This document shows positions 34,525 to 42,783 of a stretch of 64,000 nt of DNA, piece after piece. The translations under genes were made by a program, and so were the position numbers. The stretch comes from Gammaproteobacteria bacterium. Lineage in GTDB: Bacteria; Pseudomonadota; Gammaproteobacteria; 21-64-14. The stretch is from the NCBI GenBank assembly GCA_027013145.1, contig JALUXX010000021.1:19809-83808 (forward strand), read 5' to 3'. Position 1 is the stretch's first letter, and each line of letters begins with the position of its first letter. The notes beneath the pieces are model-generated. The model saw only the letters and a program-made list of their open reading frames with translations. It was not told where the DNA came from and did not search any database.

Positions 34525-35577
34525 TCAACGCAGCGTGGCCATGTCGACGACGAAGCGGTAGCGCACGTCGCTCTTGAGCATGCGTTCGTAGGCGGTGTTG
34601 ATGTAATCCATGGGAATGACCTCGACGTCCGCACCGATCCCGTGGCGGGCGCAGAAATCGAGCATCTCCTGGGTCTCGCGGATCCCGCCGATCAGTGAGC
34701 CCGCAAGCCGGCGCCGCCTGAGGATGAGGCTGAACACCTGCGGCGAGGGATGCGGCGCGGCCGGCGCACCCACCAGGGTCATCGTGCCGTCGCGCTTGAG
34801 CAACTGGAGGTAGGCGTCGAGATCGTGGGGCGCGGCCACGGTGTTGAGGATGAAGTCCAGCTCCCCGGTGTGGGCCGCCATCTGCTGCGGGTCGCGCGAG
34901 AGCACCACCTCGTCGGCCCCCAGGCGCGCGCCGTCCTCCGCCTTCCCCGGGGAGGTGGTGAACAGCACCACGTGCGCACCCATGGCGTGAGCGAGCTTCA
35001 CCCCCATGTGTCCGAGCCCGCCGAGACCGACGATCCCGACCTTGCGTCCGGGTCCGGCGCCCCACTGGCGCAACGGCGAGTAGGTGGTGATCCCGGCGCA
35101 GAGCAGCGGCGCCACGCTGGCGAGATCGCGCTCGTCGTGGCGTACCTGGAGGACGAACGAGGACTTCACCACGATACGCTGGGAGTAGCCGCCGTAGGTA
35201 TTCTCGCCGCCGCCGAAGATCGGGCCGTTGTAGGTGCCGGTAAAGCCCGCGTCGCAGTACTGCTCGTCCCCGTCGCGGCAGGAAGGGCAGCGCCCGCAAC
35301 TGTCGACCATGCAACCCACCGCCGCGAGATCTCCCGGGTGAAAGCCCTCGACCCGGTCGCCGACGGCGGTGACCCGACCGACGATCTCGTGGCCGGGCAC
35401 GCACGGATAGAGGGTGTTCTGCCACTCGTTGCGGGCGGTGTGCAGATCGGAGTGGCACACGCCGCAATACAGAATCTCGATCTCGACGTCGTCGGCGCCG
35501 GGTTCGCGCCGCGCGATCTCGAAAGGCCCGAGGACCGATTCGGGGCCGGGAGTCGCGTATGCCTTGACCTTCGCCAT
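34525..35577 (-). CDS. Zinc-dependent NADP alcohol dehydrogenase, YahK/CAD type
   Basis: Reduces aldehydes to alcohols with NADPH in the cytoplasm. The 350-aa protein has the catalytic zinc site (GVCHSDLHTARNEW, GHEIVGRV), the structural zinc cysteines (DSCGRCPSCRDGDEQYC), the Rossmann motif VGIVGLGGLGHMGVKLAHAM and the late DVEVIPMDYINTAYERM of the cinnamyl-alcohol-dehydrogenase subgroup. Size and motifs match E. coli YahK. The start ATG has GGAGGA upstream. It stands alone. Confidence 0.93.
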   Translation of the reverse strand: MAKVKAYATPGPESVLGPFEIARREPGADDVEIEILYCGVCHSDLHTARNEWQNTLYPCVPGHEIVGRVTAVGDRVEGFHPGDLAAVGCMVDSCGRCPSCRDGDEQYCDAGFTGTYNGPIFGGGENTYGGYSQRIVVKSSFVLQVRHDERDLASVAPLLCAGITTYSPLRQWGAGPGRKVGIVGLGGLGHMGVKLAHAMGAHVVLFTTSPGKAEDGARLGADEVVLSRDPQQMAAHTGELDFILNTVAAPHDLDAYLQLLKRDGTMTLVGAPAAPHPSPQVFSLILRRRRLAGSLIGGIRETQEMLDFCARHGIGADVEVIPMDYINTAYERMLKSDVRYRFVVDMATLR

Positions 35578-35752
35578 CGGGTATTCCTCCGTCGACTGGT
35601 GGGAGCCGGGCCGGTACCGGACCCCAGCGTTGCGGGCGCACCGCGGGCGCTCGGGCCCGTAGCCTGCTACGTGGGCGCGAACGGGCACGCCGCTGCCGGA
35701 TCTGAGATGATGAGGGTACGTCATTCCTGCGAACGAGGAGAGCCAGGGCGCG

Positions 35753-35989
35753 ATGCCGAACCGATTCCGCCAACGCTGCGTCGCGCTGACCCGGGCGGTG
35801 TGTCACCCGACGCACCTGCGCCGCACCCTGACGATCACCTTCGTCGTGGGGAGCTGGCTGGTGATCTACAACCTCGGCGACGTCATCCTGCACCACGGTC
35901 TCAGCGTCCGTACCGGCGTGAAGATCCTGCTGAACTATCTCACCCCGTTCGTGGTATCCAACCTCGGGCTGCTCTCGCGCGCCCACTGA
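35753..35989 (+). CDS. nrtS: NrtS-like small membrane protein (nitrate/nitrite transporter family)
   Basis: A 78-aa protein with two hydrophobic stretches (about 27-46 and 53-74). The HLRRTLTITFVVGSWLVIYN region, GD in the loop, and KILLNYLTPFVVSNLGLLS match the small NrtS family described in cyanobacteria for nitrate and nitrite uptake. The transport substrate here is unproven. GAGGAGAG precedes the start. It is divergent from the alcohol dehydrogenase with 175 nt between starts. Confidence 0.7.
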   Translation: MPNRFRQRCVALTRAVCHPTHLRRTLTITFVVGSWLVIYNLGDVILHHGLSVRTGVKILLNYLTPFVVSNLGLLSRAH

Positions 35990-36030
35990 CCGCCGCGCCG
36001 GCGCCGCGCGGATCGGGCGCCCCGGGCGGG

Positions 36031-36516
36031 TCAGGCGCCGGGCCGCCCCGCCGCGTCGGGCCGGGGCGTCTGCGCGGAGGGCACCGGCGCGGGGATGTCG
36101 CCGACCGAGGAGGAATCCTCGCCGTCCACCGGCGCGGCATCGGCCGGCACACCCTCGCCGGCGGGCGGCGTCCGTACCGCCGCGTCCGGGCCCAGGCGCC
36201 GCACCTCCGGCAGCTCGACGGCCGCGCGCGCGGCGTCGGGCGAACACAGCGCCTCGGCACTCTCGGCGAGGTGCTCGTACACCTCCCGGTACTGGCGGGT
36301 CATGCCTTCGAACAGTTCCGAGGTACGGCGGAAACTCTCGTCGACGCGGCCGCGGTAGGCGTCGAAGCGCGCGCGCAGCGCCTCGAGTTCCCGCTCGGCC
36401 GCCTCCCTGCGCGCCCGGCGCAGCGACACGGCGCCCAGAAGGAATCCGGCGCCCACGCCCAATGCGAAGGCGATGAGCCCGATCCCCCAACTCCACGCGC
36501 CGCCCGTCCCGAACAT
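36031..36516 (-). CDS. yhcB: YhcB/DUF1043-family cell-envelope protein
   Basis: A 161-aa inner-membrane protein: one N-terminal membrane helix (about 8-30, WGIGLIAFALGVGAGFLLGA), a coiled coil (about 35-75, rich in ARREAAERELEALRARFDAY) and a long disordered proline/alanine-rich tail. This is the YhcB (ZapG) architecture, which links cell shape, division and envelope synthesis. The family ELLEGMTRQYREVYEHLA-type segment is present (FEGMTRQYREVYEHLAESAE). The start is placed at MFGTGG because the membrane helix follows directly. Confidence 0.85.
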   Translation of the reverse strand: MFGTGGAWSWGIGLIAFALGVGAGFLLGAVSLRRARREAAERELEALRARFDAYRGRVDESFRRTSELFEGMTRQYREVYEHLAESAEALCSPDAARAAVELPEVRRLGPDAAVRTPPAGEGVPADAAPVDGEDSSSVGDIPAPVPSAQTPRPDAAGRPGA

Positions 36517-36607
36517 CGATACCCCCGTACGTACCCGGTGGTGATGCCGCCGCACCCCCATGGCGCGACGCTGATGACGGCGCCTGTGCGGGCGCGGCCC
36601 CCCGCGA

Positions 36608-37726
36608 TCAGCGTAGCGCCTGCGGCAGCGGCGCGGCGGCGATCTGCTGCGGGTCCGGCGCCGTTCGCGCCTGCTGTCTGGAAAACAGATGTTGCGCGCG
36701 CCGGGCCTGTTGCGGACTCAGGCGCGCGTCGAGAAAGACCACCGCCCGTCGCGCCGCAGCGTCGCCGCGGGCCGCGGCCAACCCCGCCCACGCCCGCGCC
36801 TCCACGGGATCGCGCGCCACACCGCGCCCGAGATAGTAGAGCCGCGCCAGCGCGAGCTGCGCGCGCGCGTCCCCGGCCTCGGCCGCCTTGCGGTACCAGC
36901 GCGCCGCCCGCCGTGCGTCGCGCTCCACCCCGCGTCCGTGCGCGTACGCCCAGGCGAGGTTGAACTGCGCCGCCGGGAAACCGCCTTCGGCGGCGCGCCG
37001 GTACCACTGTGCCGCGGTCCGGGCGTTCGCCTCGACGCCGTCGCCCCGGGCATAGTGCCAACCGACCGCGTACTGGGCGAGCGTGGAACCCGCCCGCGCG
37101 GCGATATGGTACCAGCGCAACGCCGCGCGCACGTCCCGCGCCGTACCGCGCCCGCGGTCGTAGTGCCAGCCGACGTTGAACGCGGCCAGCGCCGAGCCGC
37201 GCACCGCCGCACGCCGGTACCATTGCAGCGCCGCCGCCGCGTCGCGGGGCACGCCGCGCCCCTCGTCGTAGGCCGCGCCGAGCACGACCATCGCCGCCAC
37301 GCTGCCGTGCGCGGCCGCCTTGCGGTACCAGGCGAGGGCGCGGGCGGGATCGCGCGGCACGGCCACCCCGTGTGCGTAGTGCCACCCGAGGTTGTACTCG
37401 GCGACGGGGTCGGCGTTTGCGGCGGCGCGCCGGTACCAGCGCACGGCGGCCTGCGGATCGCGGGGCACCCCCTGTCCGCGGTCGCGGAACACCCCCATCC
37501 ACGCCTGCGCGCGCGGGTCGCCGCGCTCGGCGAGCGGTCGCACCAGGCGCACGGCCGCCGCGTAGTCGCCGCTGCGGTAGGCCTGCGCGGCGTGCTCGAG
37601 CGCCGCGGCGCCGGCGAGTGCGAACCCGGCCGTGCACCACAGCATCAGGCCGATCAGGACCCCGTACCCGAAGGCGCCATTGCGCAGCGGCACCGCCCGT
37701 CCTCCCCATGCGTCCCGCCCCATCAT
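36608..37726 (-). CDS. Secreted Sel1-repeat (TPR-like) protein
   Basis: About 372 aa from the ATG near 37726; an in-frame ATG three bases later and another at 37822 are alternatives. A signal or membrane segment (LIGLMLWCTAGFALAGAAAL) is followed by a TPR and about eight Sel1-like repeats of 36 residues with the pattern AxxNLGWHYAxGxGVxRDxxxAxxWYRxAA (for example AEYNLGWHYAHGVAVPRDPA). Such solenoids are protein-interaction scaffolds in the periplasm. The repeats are very regular, suggesting recent internal duplication. Partners cannot be told from the context. Confidence 0.85.
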   Translation of the reverse strand: MMGRDAWGGRAVPLRNGAFGYGVLIGLMLWCTAGFALAGAAALEHAAQAYRSGDYAAAVRLVRPLAERGDPRAQAWMGVFRDRGQGVPRDPQAAVRWYRRAAANADPVAEYNLGWHYAHGVAVPRDPARALAWYRKAAAHGSVAAMVVLGAAYDEGRGVPRDAAAALQWYRRAAVRGSALAAFNVGWHYDRGRGTARDVRAALRWYHIAARAGSTLAQYAVGWHYARGDGVEANARTAAQWYRRAAEGGFPAAQFNLAWAYAHGRGVERDARRAARWYRKAAEAGDARAQLALARLYYLGRGVARDPVEARAWAGLAAARGDAAARRAVVFLDARLSPQQARRAQHLFSRQQARTAPDPQQIAAAPLPQALR

Positions 37727-37828
37727 ACCCCGAAAAGCGCCCCCGCTCCGGGCGCCCCGCACCCATGGCCTCCCTTCCCGATGTCGGTATTTTCGCTTCC
37801 ATCCATTTATGAGGTCCACCATACTAAT

Positions 37829-37996
37829 CTAGGAGCCTGTCGGACTTAGGCATGTTCTACTGCGGCGGTGGGAGATCGGCCCGTTTTCCCGATCGTTTTC
37901 GTTGAATAGCGATCACTATTCGCCTCAAACGATCGGAAAACTGAACTCGATCTCCCGCCGCCTCGCTACGAACACCTAAGTCCGACAGGCTCCTAG
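37829..37996. mobile_element. 168-bp palindromic MITE-like element
   Basis: The element is an almost complete inverted repeat: the outer 22 bases (CTAGGAGCCTGTCGGACTTA, then GG) are identical at both ends, and the similarity continues inward through GGCGG-GGGAGATCG, GTTTTCC, GATCGTTT and GAATAG to the centre near 37910. It has no coding capacity. The ends look like those of a transposon whose transposase is absent here, so it is probably non-autonomous. It lies between convergent-to-divergent genes (Sel1 and tetR starts) and could form a long hairpin in RNA. Confidence 0.85.
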
Positions 37997-38027
37997 GCTA
38001 CCCGGAATCCAGCGAGCCGACCGCCGC

Positions 38028-38693
38028 ATGAACGAACCCACCCCGACCCTGCGCGCGCGCAAACACGCCCACACCCGGGTCGCGCTCCTGCGCGCCGCCG
38101 TCGAGGCCCTCGCCGCGCGCGCCTTCGACGACCTCACAGTACAGGAGCTGTGCGAACGCGCCATGGTCTCGGAGGCCACCTTCTTCAATTACTTCCCCGC
38201 CAAGGGCGACCTGCTGACCTACTATGGGCAACTGTGGGGCATCGAGGCGGCCTGGCACGACCGTCGCAGTGGTCGGCGCGGGCTGGCGGGCATCGACGCC
38301 GTGTTCGCCTTCGCCGCACGCGGGATGCAGGAGCGGCCGCGGCTGTGGAGCGAGTTGATCGCCCATCAGCTCCGCGGCGGCGGCCGTTCGGCGCCGGCGC
38401 CGGTGGACGCGGTCGAGCGCTGCGTCGCCTTCCCCGATCTCGACGACGTCGAGTCCGTGCCGGAGGCGCGCCTCGACGCACTCCTCCTGCCGCACCTCGA
38501 ACACGCCGTCCACCACGGCGAGCTTCCGGCCAACACCCTGGTACCGGCCGCCCTGGCGCAGCTCGTGGCGCTGTTCTTCGGCGTGCCGGTCGCGCTGCTC
38601 GGGTCCCGGTCCGACGGGATCGGCCACCTCTACCGTCAGGCCCTCGGCAACCTCTGGGACGGTATTCGCACCCGCGCCGCTCCGCACGGCTGA
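38028..38693 (+). CDS. TetR-family transcriptional regulator
   Basis: 221 aa. The N-terminal helix-turn-helix (about 15-62: RVALLRAAVEALAARAFDDL, VQELCERAMVSEATFFNYFP) is canonical. The C-terminal ligand domain is divergent, with VALFFGVPVALLGSR near the end. It lies 71 nt upstream of the sulfite-oxidase-like gene in the same direction and could control it, or the operon with the cytochrome; that is inference from position. No palindromic operator is obvious in the short gap. Confidence 0.9.
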   Translation: MNEPTPTLRARKHAHTRVALLRAAVEALAARAFDDLTVQELCERAMVSEATFFNYFPAKGDLLTYYGQLWGIEAAWHDRRSGRRGLAGIDAVFAFAARGMQERPRLWSELIAHQLRGGGRSAPAPVDAVERCVAFPDLDDVESVPEARLDALLLPHLEHAVHHGELPANTLVPAALAQLVALFFGVPVALLGSRSDGIGHLYRQALGNLWDGIRTRAAPHG

Positions 38694-38764
38694 TCCTTCC
38701 GGCCTGTCGCCGCGGGCGCGCGCGTGCGAGAATGGACCCGCCTGCCGCCGTGCGGATCGAGCCG

Positions 38765-39805
38765 ATGCCGGAGCGAAACCCCGAAGGCGTCCACGGCTTC
38801 CTCACCCGCCGTGGCTTCGTGCGCCTGCTGGGCGCCGGCGCCGCGGCGGTGCTCTTGCCCGCGTGCCGCGACGCCGCGCGCAGCGTCGGGCTCGCGCCGC
38901 CCGCGCGCGCACACACACCGTTCATCACCCCCGACGAGCGCTTCTACCTGGTCGCGGTCGACCCTTCCTACCGCCCGCCGTTCGGCCCGCGCGAGGTCAC
39001 CCGCCGTTGGTCACTGGGCCTGCGCGGGCTCGACGGGCGCGAGGCCCGCCTGGGCTACGACCACCTCCGCGAGCGCGCCCGCCGCACCGTGCTGCATACC
39101 TTCGAGTGCATCGGCAACCCCGTGGGCGGGTCGCTGATCGGCAACGCGCGCTGGCGCTCGGTGGGCCTGCGCGAGATCCTGCAACGGGCGCCGGGCGGCG
39201 TTGCAGGCGCGCGCGCGGTGATGTTCGAATCGCTCGACGGCTTCTACTCCAGCGTCTCCATCGAGCGGGCCCTCGACGACTACGCCTTTCTGGCGCTGGA
39301 GATGAACGGCGCGCCGCTGCCCGCCGGGCACGGTTTTCCGGTGCGCACGCTGCTCCCCGACCTCTACGGCATGAAACAGCCGCGCTGGCTCAAACGCATC
39401 ACCCTGCTGGAGGACGCCGCGACGACTTCTTATTGGGAGAAGCGCGGCTGGGCGGGGGAAGTACCGGTCAAGACGATGTCGCGCCTCGACCCGCGCCGGC
39501 GCCGGCAGCCGCCGCAAGCGCTGGACCTGAGCGGCGTGGCCTTCGCGGGCCGGCGCGGCATCCGTGCCGTGGAGGTCTCGCTCGACAACGGGGCGCACTG
39601 GGTACGCTGCGAACTGGTGACCCCGACGACGCCCAACGTCTGGTCCCTGTGGCGCTACACCTGGCGGGCCCCGACGCCGGGACGTCATATCGTCCTCGTA
39701 CGCGCGATCGACGGCACCGGCGCGTTGCAGACGGCGAAGGTGCAGGACAGTTTCCCCGACGGCGCCTCCGGCTACGACGGCCTGGTGATCGAGGTCTCCG
39801 CCTGA
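38765..39805 (+). CDS. Tat-exported sulfite-oxidase-family molybdenum enzyme (lipoprotein-like)
   Basis: 346 aa. The N-terminus carries a twin-arginine motif (TRRGFVRLLGAG, about 14-25) followed by a lipobox-like LLPAC (Cys34), so it is probably folded with cofactor, exported by Tat and possibly anchored by lipid. The molybdopterin domain has the Mo-ligand Cys115 in HTFECIGNPVGG, then ALEMNGAPLPAGHGFPVR and LLPDLYGMKQPRWLKRI. A C-terminal Ig-like dimer domain ends at YDGLVIEVSA. Likely a sulfite or related oxyanion dehydrogenase using the c-type cytochrome encoded next. Start: ATG 38765; ATG 38732 is an in-frame alternative. Confidence 0.9.
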   Translation: MPERNPEGVHGFLTRRGFVRLLGAGAAAVLLPACRDAARSVGLAPPARAHTPFITPDERFYLVAVDPSYRPPFGPREVTRRWSLGLRGLDGREARLGYDHLRERARRTVLHTFECIGNPVGGSLIGNARWRSVGLREILQRAPGGVAGARAVMFESLDGFYSSVSIERALDDYAFLALEMNGAPLPAGHGFPVRTLLPDLYGMKQPRWLKRITLLEDAATTSYWEKRGWAGEVPVKTMSRLDPRRRRQPPQALDLSGVAFAGRRGIRAVEVSLDNGAHWVRCELVTPTTPNVWSLWRYTWRAPTPGRHIVLVRAIDGTGALQTAKVQDSFPDGASGYDGLVIEVSA

Positions 39806-39979
39806 GCGCCGGCGGGCGCAGCCTATGCCGTAACCGGAGGACTACAACGGACGTCGCGGTGCGCCCTGCACGCGGTGCGATGCGCCTTGCGCGCGCCGGC
39901 ATACGTAGTATGTTGACGCCTGCGCGCGCGATCCACCCCGGATCGCGCGACCGGTTTCACGTTCGCAGGAGATCCACCC

Positions 39980-40444
39980 ATGCCGCACCGTACCGCACCC
40001 GTTCATCGCATCGCACTGCATCGCGGCGTCGCCCTCGTCGCGACGCTCGCCCTCGCCGCGTTCAGCGCCGGCGTCCTCGCCGCCTCCTACCCCCCGGCGC
40101 TCGAGCGCGCCGTGCACGAAGGCGCGAAGCTGTTCCACTCCACGTCGCTCGGCGCGAACGGCATGAGCTGTCAGAGCTGCCACCTCAACGGCGGCCGCAC
40201 CGAAGGGCGCCTCCCCAACGGCAAGAAGATCCCGAGCCTGCGCAACGCCGCGGCGATCTTCCCGCGCTACAGCAAGAAGGCCGGCTACGTGCGCACGATG
40301 ACGATGCAGATCAACCACTGCATCGAGGGCGGTCTCGGCGGCATGCCCCTGAGCGCGGACTCCCCGAAGATGGTCGCGCTCGACAGCTACTTTCACGCCC
40401 TCGCCGCCGGCCGTCGCATCCACATGAACGCAAAACCGCACTGA
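39980..40444 (+). CDS. Monoheme c-type cytochrome
   Basis: 154 aa with a signal peptide (about 1-35, LVATLALAAFSAGVLAA). One heme-binding CQSCH (Cys64-His68) in a class I-type fold with GMSCQSCHLNGGRTEGRLPN and a late GGLGGMPLS that may give the distal methionine. It resembles the SoxX/TsdA-like or SorB-like electron acceptors that sit beside periplasmic oxidoreductases. AGGAG precedes the ATG. The 174-nt gap from the molybdenum enzyme gene shows no terminator, so co-transcription is plausible. Confidence 0.9.
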   Translation: MPHRTAPVHRIALHRGVALVATLALAAFSAGVLAASYPPALERAVHEGAKLFHSTSLGANGMSCQSCHLNGGRTEGRLPNGKKIPSLRNAAAIFPRYSKKAGYVRTMTMQINHCIEGGLGGMPLSADSPKMVALDSYFHALAAGRRIHMNAKPH

Positions 40445-40451
40445 CCATTAC

Positions 40452-40584
40452 GGGGACAGTATACCTATTTGCCATCGCCGCCCGGTCGCAGGATGGCGCC
40501 AGCGCTGCCAGGCACTCAGGGAGTCGCCGGTCTGCGGATCACGTAGTCGATAATCGGCGGGCGCGGATTAGGTACACTGTCCCC
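40452..40584 (+). mobile_element. 132-bp MITE-like repeat, copy 1 (GGGGACAG/CTGTCCCC ends)
   Basis: Terminal inverted repeats: GGGGACAGTATACCTA at the left and TTAGGTACACTGTCCCC at the right. It is alignable over its whole length with 42344-42475 and in the same orientation; shared internal words are GATCGCCGCCCG-like, GCGGATCAC and GCGCGGATTAGGTACACTG. Both copies are followed by GAATTTCA. Ends of this type often accompany IS200-like/REP-associated transposases, none of which is in the window. Confidence 0.75.
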
Positions 40585-40700
40585 GAATTTCATGCTGTCG
40601 TCATTCGCACGACATACCGGCCCCGTACGTTGAGTCACGGCGCGCGGGGCGGTTCGTCCGCCCCGCGCATCCGTAATGACTCGGCTCGGGGAGGATAATC

Positions 40701-42245
40701 ATGGAAATCAGCAAATTGTATGCGAGCGGCCTGGCGGTCGCGGTGTTGTGCACGATACTGGCGCCGGTGGCGGCGCTCGCCGGCGGGGATCATGACGGTC
40801 CCGCACGCGACTTCGGTCTGTCGGTGGAACAACGACTCGATGCCCGCGCCTTGCCGCTGTTCGGCGTACGGCGCACGGTCCCGGCAAGCGCACTCGGACC
40901 CTACGACGGCGCCGACAACGCACGCGCGGTCACCACCGCCAAAGGACTGCACGTCGAAGTGGTCTCCAACGCCACCGACAAGCAGGCCGACCAGATCGCC
41001 CTGTGGCCGGATGACGCCCACCCCACCCACCTGTTCGTCTGCGTCGAACGCTTCTTCCGCGGCAACCGGCCGGCGGAGGCCAGTGTGCAACGCATCGACC
41101 TTGCCGGCGACCCCGACCACAACGTCGAGACGGTCGTAACCGGCATCTCCTCCTGCGATCCGATCCGGCGCACGCCCTGGGGCACGCTGCTGGTCGGCGA
41201 GGAGGCCGGCGAGACCGGGGCACTCTATGAGATCCTCGACCCCATGGGTATCCGCGCCGACACGCCGGTCGTGGTGCGCGACCGCACCACCGGTGAGACG
41301 TCCGATCCCGACCGTGTCGTCAAACGCAAGGCGGTCGGCAACCTTTCCTTCGAGGGGATGGCGGTACTGCCCGACGGCACGCTCTACCTCGCCGACGAGA
41401 AGCGTCCGCTCAAGGGCGAGGCCGGCGGTGCGATCTACAAGTTCGTCCCGGATCGGCCCTATCGCGGCGGCGGCCCCATCCGCAGGCTCGCCGACTCGCC
41501 GCTGGAATCGGGCACCAACTACGGCATGCGCCTGGGGACCCGCAAGGGAAATACCGACTACGGCCAGGGCTCGGAGACCGGCAAGGGCGTCTGGGTCGCG
41601 ATCGATTCGCTTCAGTACTCCGACCCGGCCGGGAACATTAGCCTGCGGCACGCCCAGCGTGATCTTTCGCTGACCGGTTACTACCGGCCGGAGGACATGG
41701 ACATCGACCCCGTCGCCATGGCCCACGGGCGGGTGCGCGTGTGCTGGGCGAACACCGGGCGCATGACCAACGGTTTCGACAGCGCCGTCGAAAACGGCTG
41801 GGACTTCGGCTCTGTGGCCTGCCTCATGGACCGGCCCGAACTCGGCGCCGCCACCAGGTCCAGCCCGATCGTGACGCGCTTCGTGCACGGCGACCGCGAC
41901 GCGAACCACTTCGACAACGTCGCCTTCCAGCCGCACACTGGCCGGCTCGTGGCGCTCGAGGACGGCGAGGTGGAGGTCCTGAACGCCGACGGCTCGCTCA
42001 AGGAACGGCGCGGCAACGATGTGTGGATGTGTCTGCGCGACGGCGCCGACCGCGACCTCCAGACCGACGGCTGCGTGCGCATCCTGTCGCTGCGCGACAC
42101 CGCATCGGAGCCCACGGGCTGGACCTTCGACGCCGCCGGTCGTACCGCCTACGTGAACCTGCAGCACCGCGCGACCGGCCGCGGCGCCTTGTTGCGTATC
42201 ACCGGCTTCCGCATCCACCACGAAGACGGGGAGGATGGGCGGTAG
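40701..42245 (+). CDS. Secreted PhoX/DUF839-family protein
   Basis: 514 aa with a signal peptide (about 1-27). The body is a beta-propeller-like DUF839/PhoX protein: LPLFGVRRTVPASALGPYDG, RTPWGTLLVGEEAGETGALY, NLSFEGMAVLPDGTLYLADE, TGYYRPEDMDIDPVA and FDNVAFQPHTGRLVALEDGE. PhoX members are calcium- and iron-dependent alkaline phosphatases, but many DUF839 proteins lack proof of activity, and I cannot confirm the full metal set. It has no twin-arginine motif, unlike typical PhoX. The gene is flanked by two MITE-like repeats in the same orientation, so it may have arrived as a block. Confidence 0.8.
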   Translation: MEISKLYASGLAVAVLCTILAPVAALAGGDHDGPARDFGLSVEQRLDARALPLFGVRRTVPASALGPYDGADNARAVTTAKGLHVEVVSNATDKQADQIALWPDDAHPTHLFVCVERFFRGNRPAEASVQRIDLAGDPDHNVETVVTGISSCDPIRRTPWGTLLVGEEAGETGALYEILDPMGIRADTPVVVRDRTTGETSDPDRVVKRKAVGNLSFEGMAVLPDGTLYLADEKRPLKGEAGGAIYKFVPDRPYRGGGPIRRLADSPLESGTNYGMRLGTRKGNTDYGQGSETGKGVWVAIDSLQYSDPAGNISLRHAQRDLSLTGYYRPEDMDIDPVAMAHGRVRVCWANTGRMTNGFDSAVENGWDFGSVACLMDRPELGAATRSSPIVTRFVHGDRDANHFDNVAFQPHTGRLVALEDGEVEVLNADGSLKERRGNDVWMCLRDGADRDLQTDGCVRILSLRDTASEPTGWTFDAAGRTAYVNLQHRATGRGALLRITGFRIHHEDGEDGR

Positions 42246-42343
42246 ATGGGCGGTAAGGGGAAAAGGCGGCCTGCCGGGTCGCCGGTGCAAAGGGGGGGGC
42301 GCGCGAGCGCCCCCCGTTCTTTACCCGCGGCGGCCCGCAGTTC

Positions 42344-42475
42344 GGGGACGGTATACCCACTGTGATCGCCGCCCGATCGCACGCCAGCGCCGGCGTTACC
42401 GGTCGTTCAGGGAGAGATCTGTCCGCGGATCACCGCAATCGATAACCGGCGGCGCGGATTAGGTACACTGTCCCC
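42344..42475 (+). mobile_element. 132-bp MITE-like repeat, copy 2
   Basis: Ends GGGGACGGTATACCCA and TTAGGTACACTGTCCCC; paired with copy 1 at 40452-40584. The trailing GAATTTCA shared by both copies supplies the TCA that serves as the stop codon of the small gene at 42481-42642 on the minus strand. Confidence 0.75.
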
Positions 42476-42480
42476 GAATT

Positions 42481-42642
42481 TCAGGCGTGTTCGCCGTGAC
42501 CGCCGAGGAAATGGCCGAGGGCGAGGATGGCCGCGGCGGCCAGCAGGGTCGCGATCTCGGGTGCGGAGAAGCTGTCGACCAGCGACAGGATGACGCCCAC
42601 CGCGAGCATCCAGACGCCGACCAGCACGATTACGATCTGCAT
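42481..42642 (-). CDS. Small two-helix membrane protein (53 aa)
   Basis: Begins MQIVIVLVGVWMLAVGVILS and continues with a second hydrophobic stretch (ATLLAAAAILALGHFLGG), ending in GHGEHA. A very strong AAAGGAGGG site precedes the ATG, so it is very likely translated. Two membrane helices and a histidine-rich tail. No family is recognised. Its TGA stop lies in the GAATTTCA border of the adjacent MITE-like repeat, so the original C-terminus may have been longer. Confidence 0.75.
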   Translation of the reverse strand: MQIVIVLVGVWMLAVGVILSLVDSFSAPEIATLLAAAAILALGHFLGGHGEHA

Positions 42643-42783
42643 GATTCCCTCCTTTGAGCGGCGCGCCTCCCCGAAGGAACCGCCTGGGCGGCGGGGGGCT
42701 CCGTCCTATTCGTATCGCGTATCGACAGGGATTTGGAGCCGGCGCGGACCGGGAAGTTCCGCCCCGCACCCGCGCGCGGGCCC

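Noticed and set aside
36608..37726. CRISPR-like array
   Set aside because: The repeating DNA comes from about 108-nt protein-coding Sel1 repeats, not from short repeats with unique spacers.
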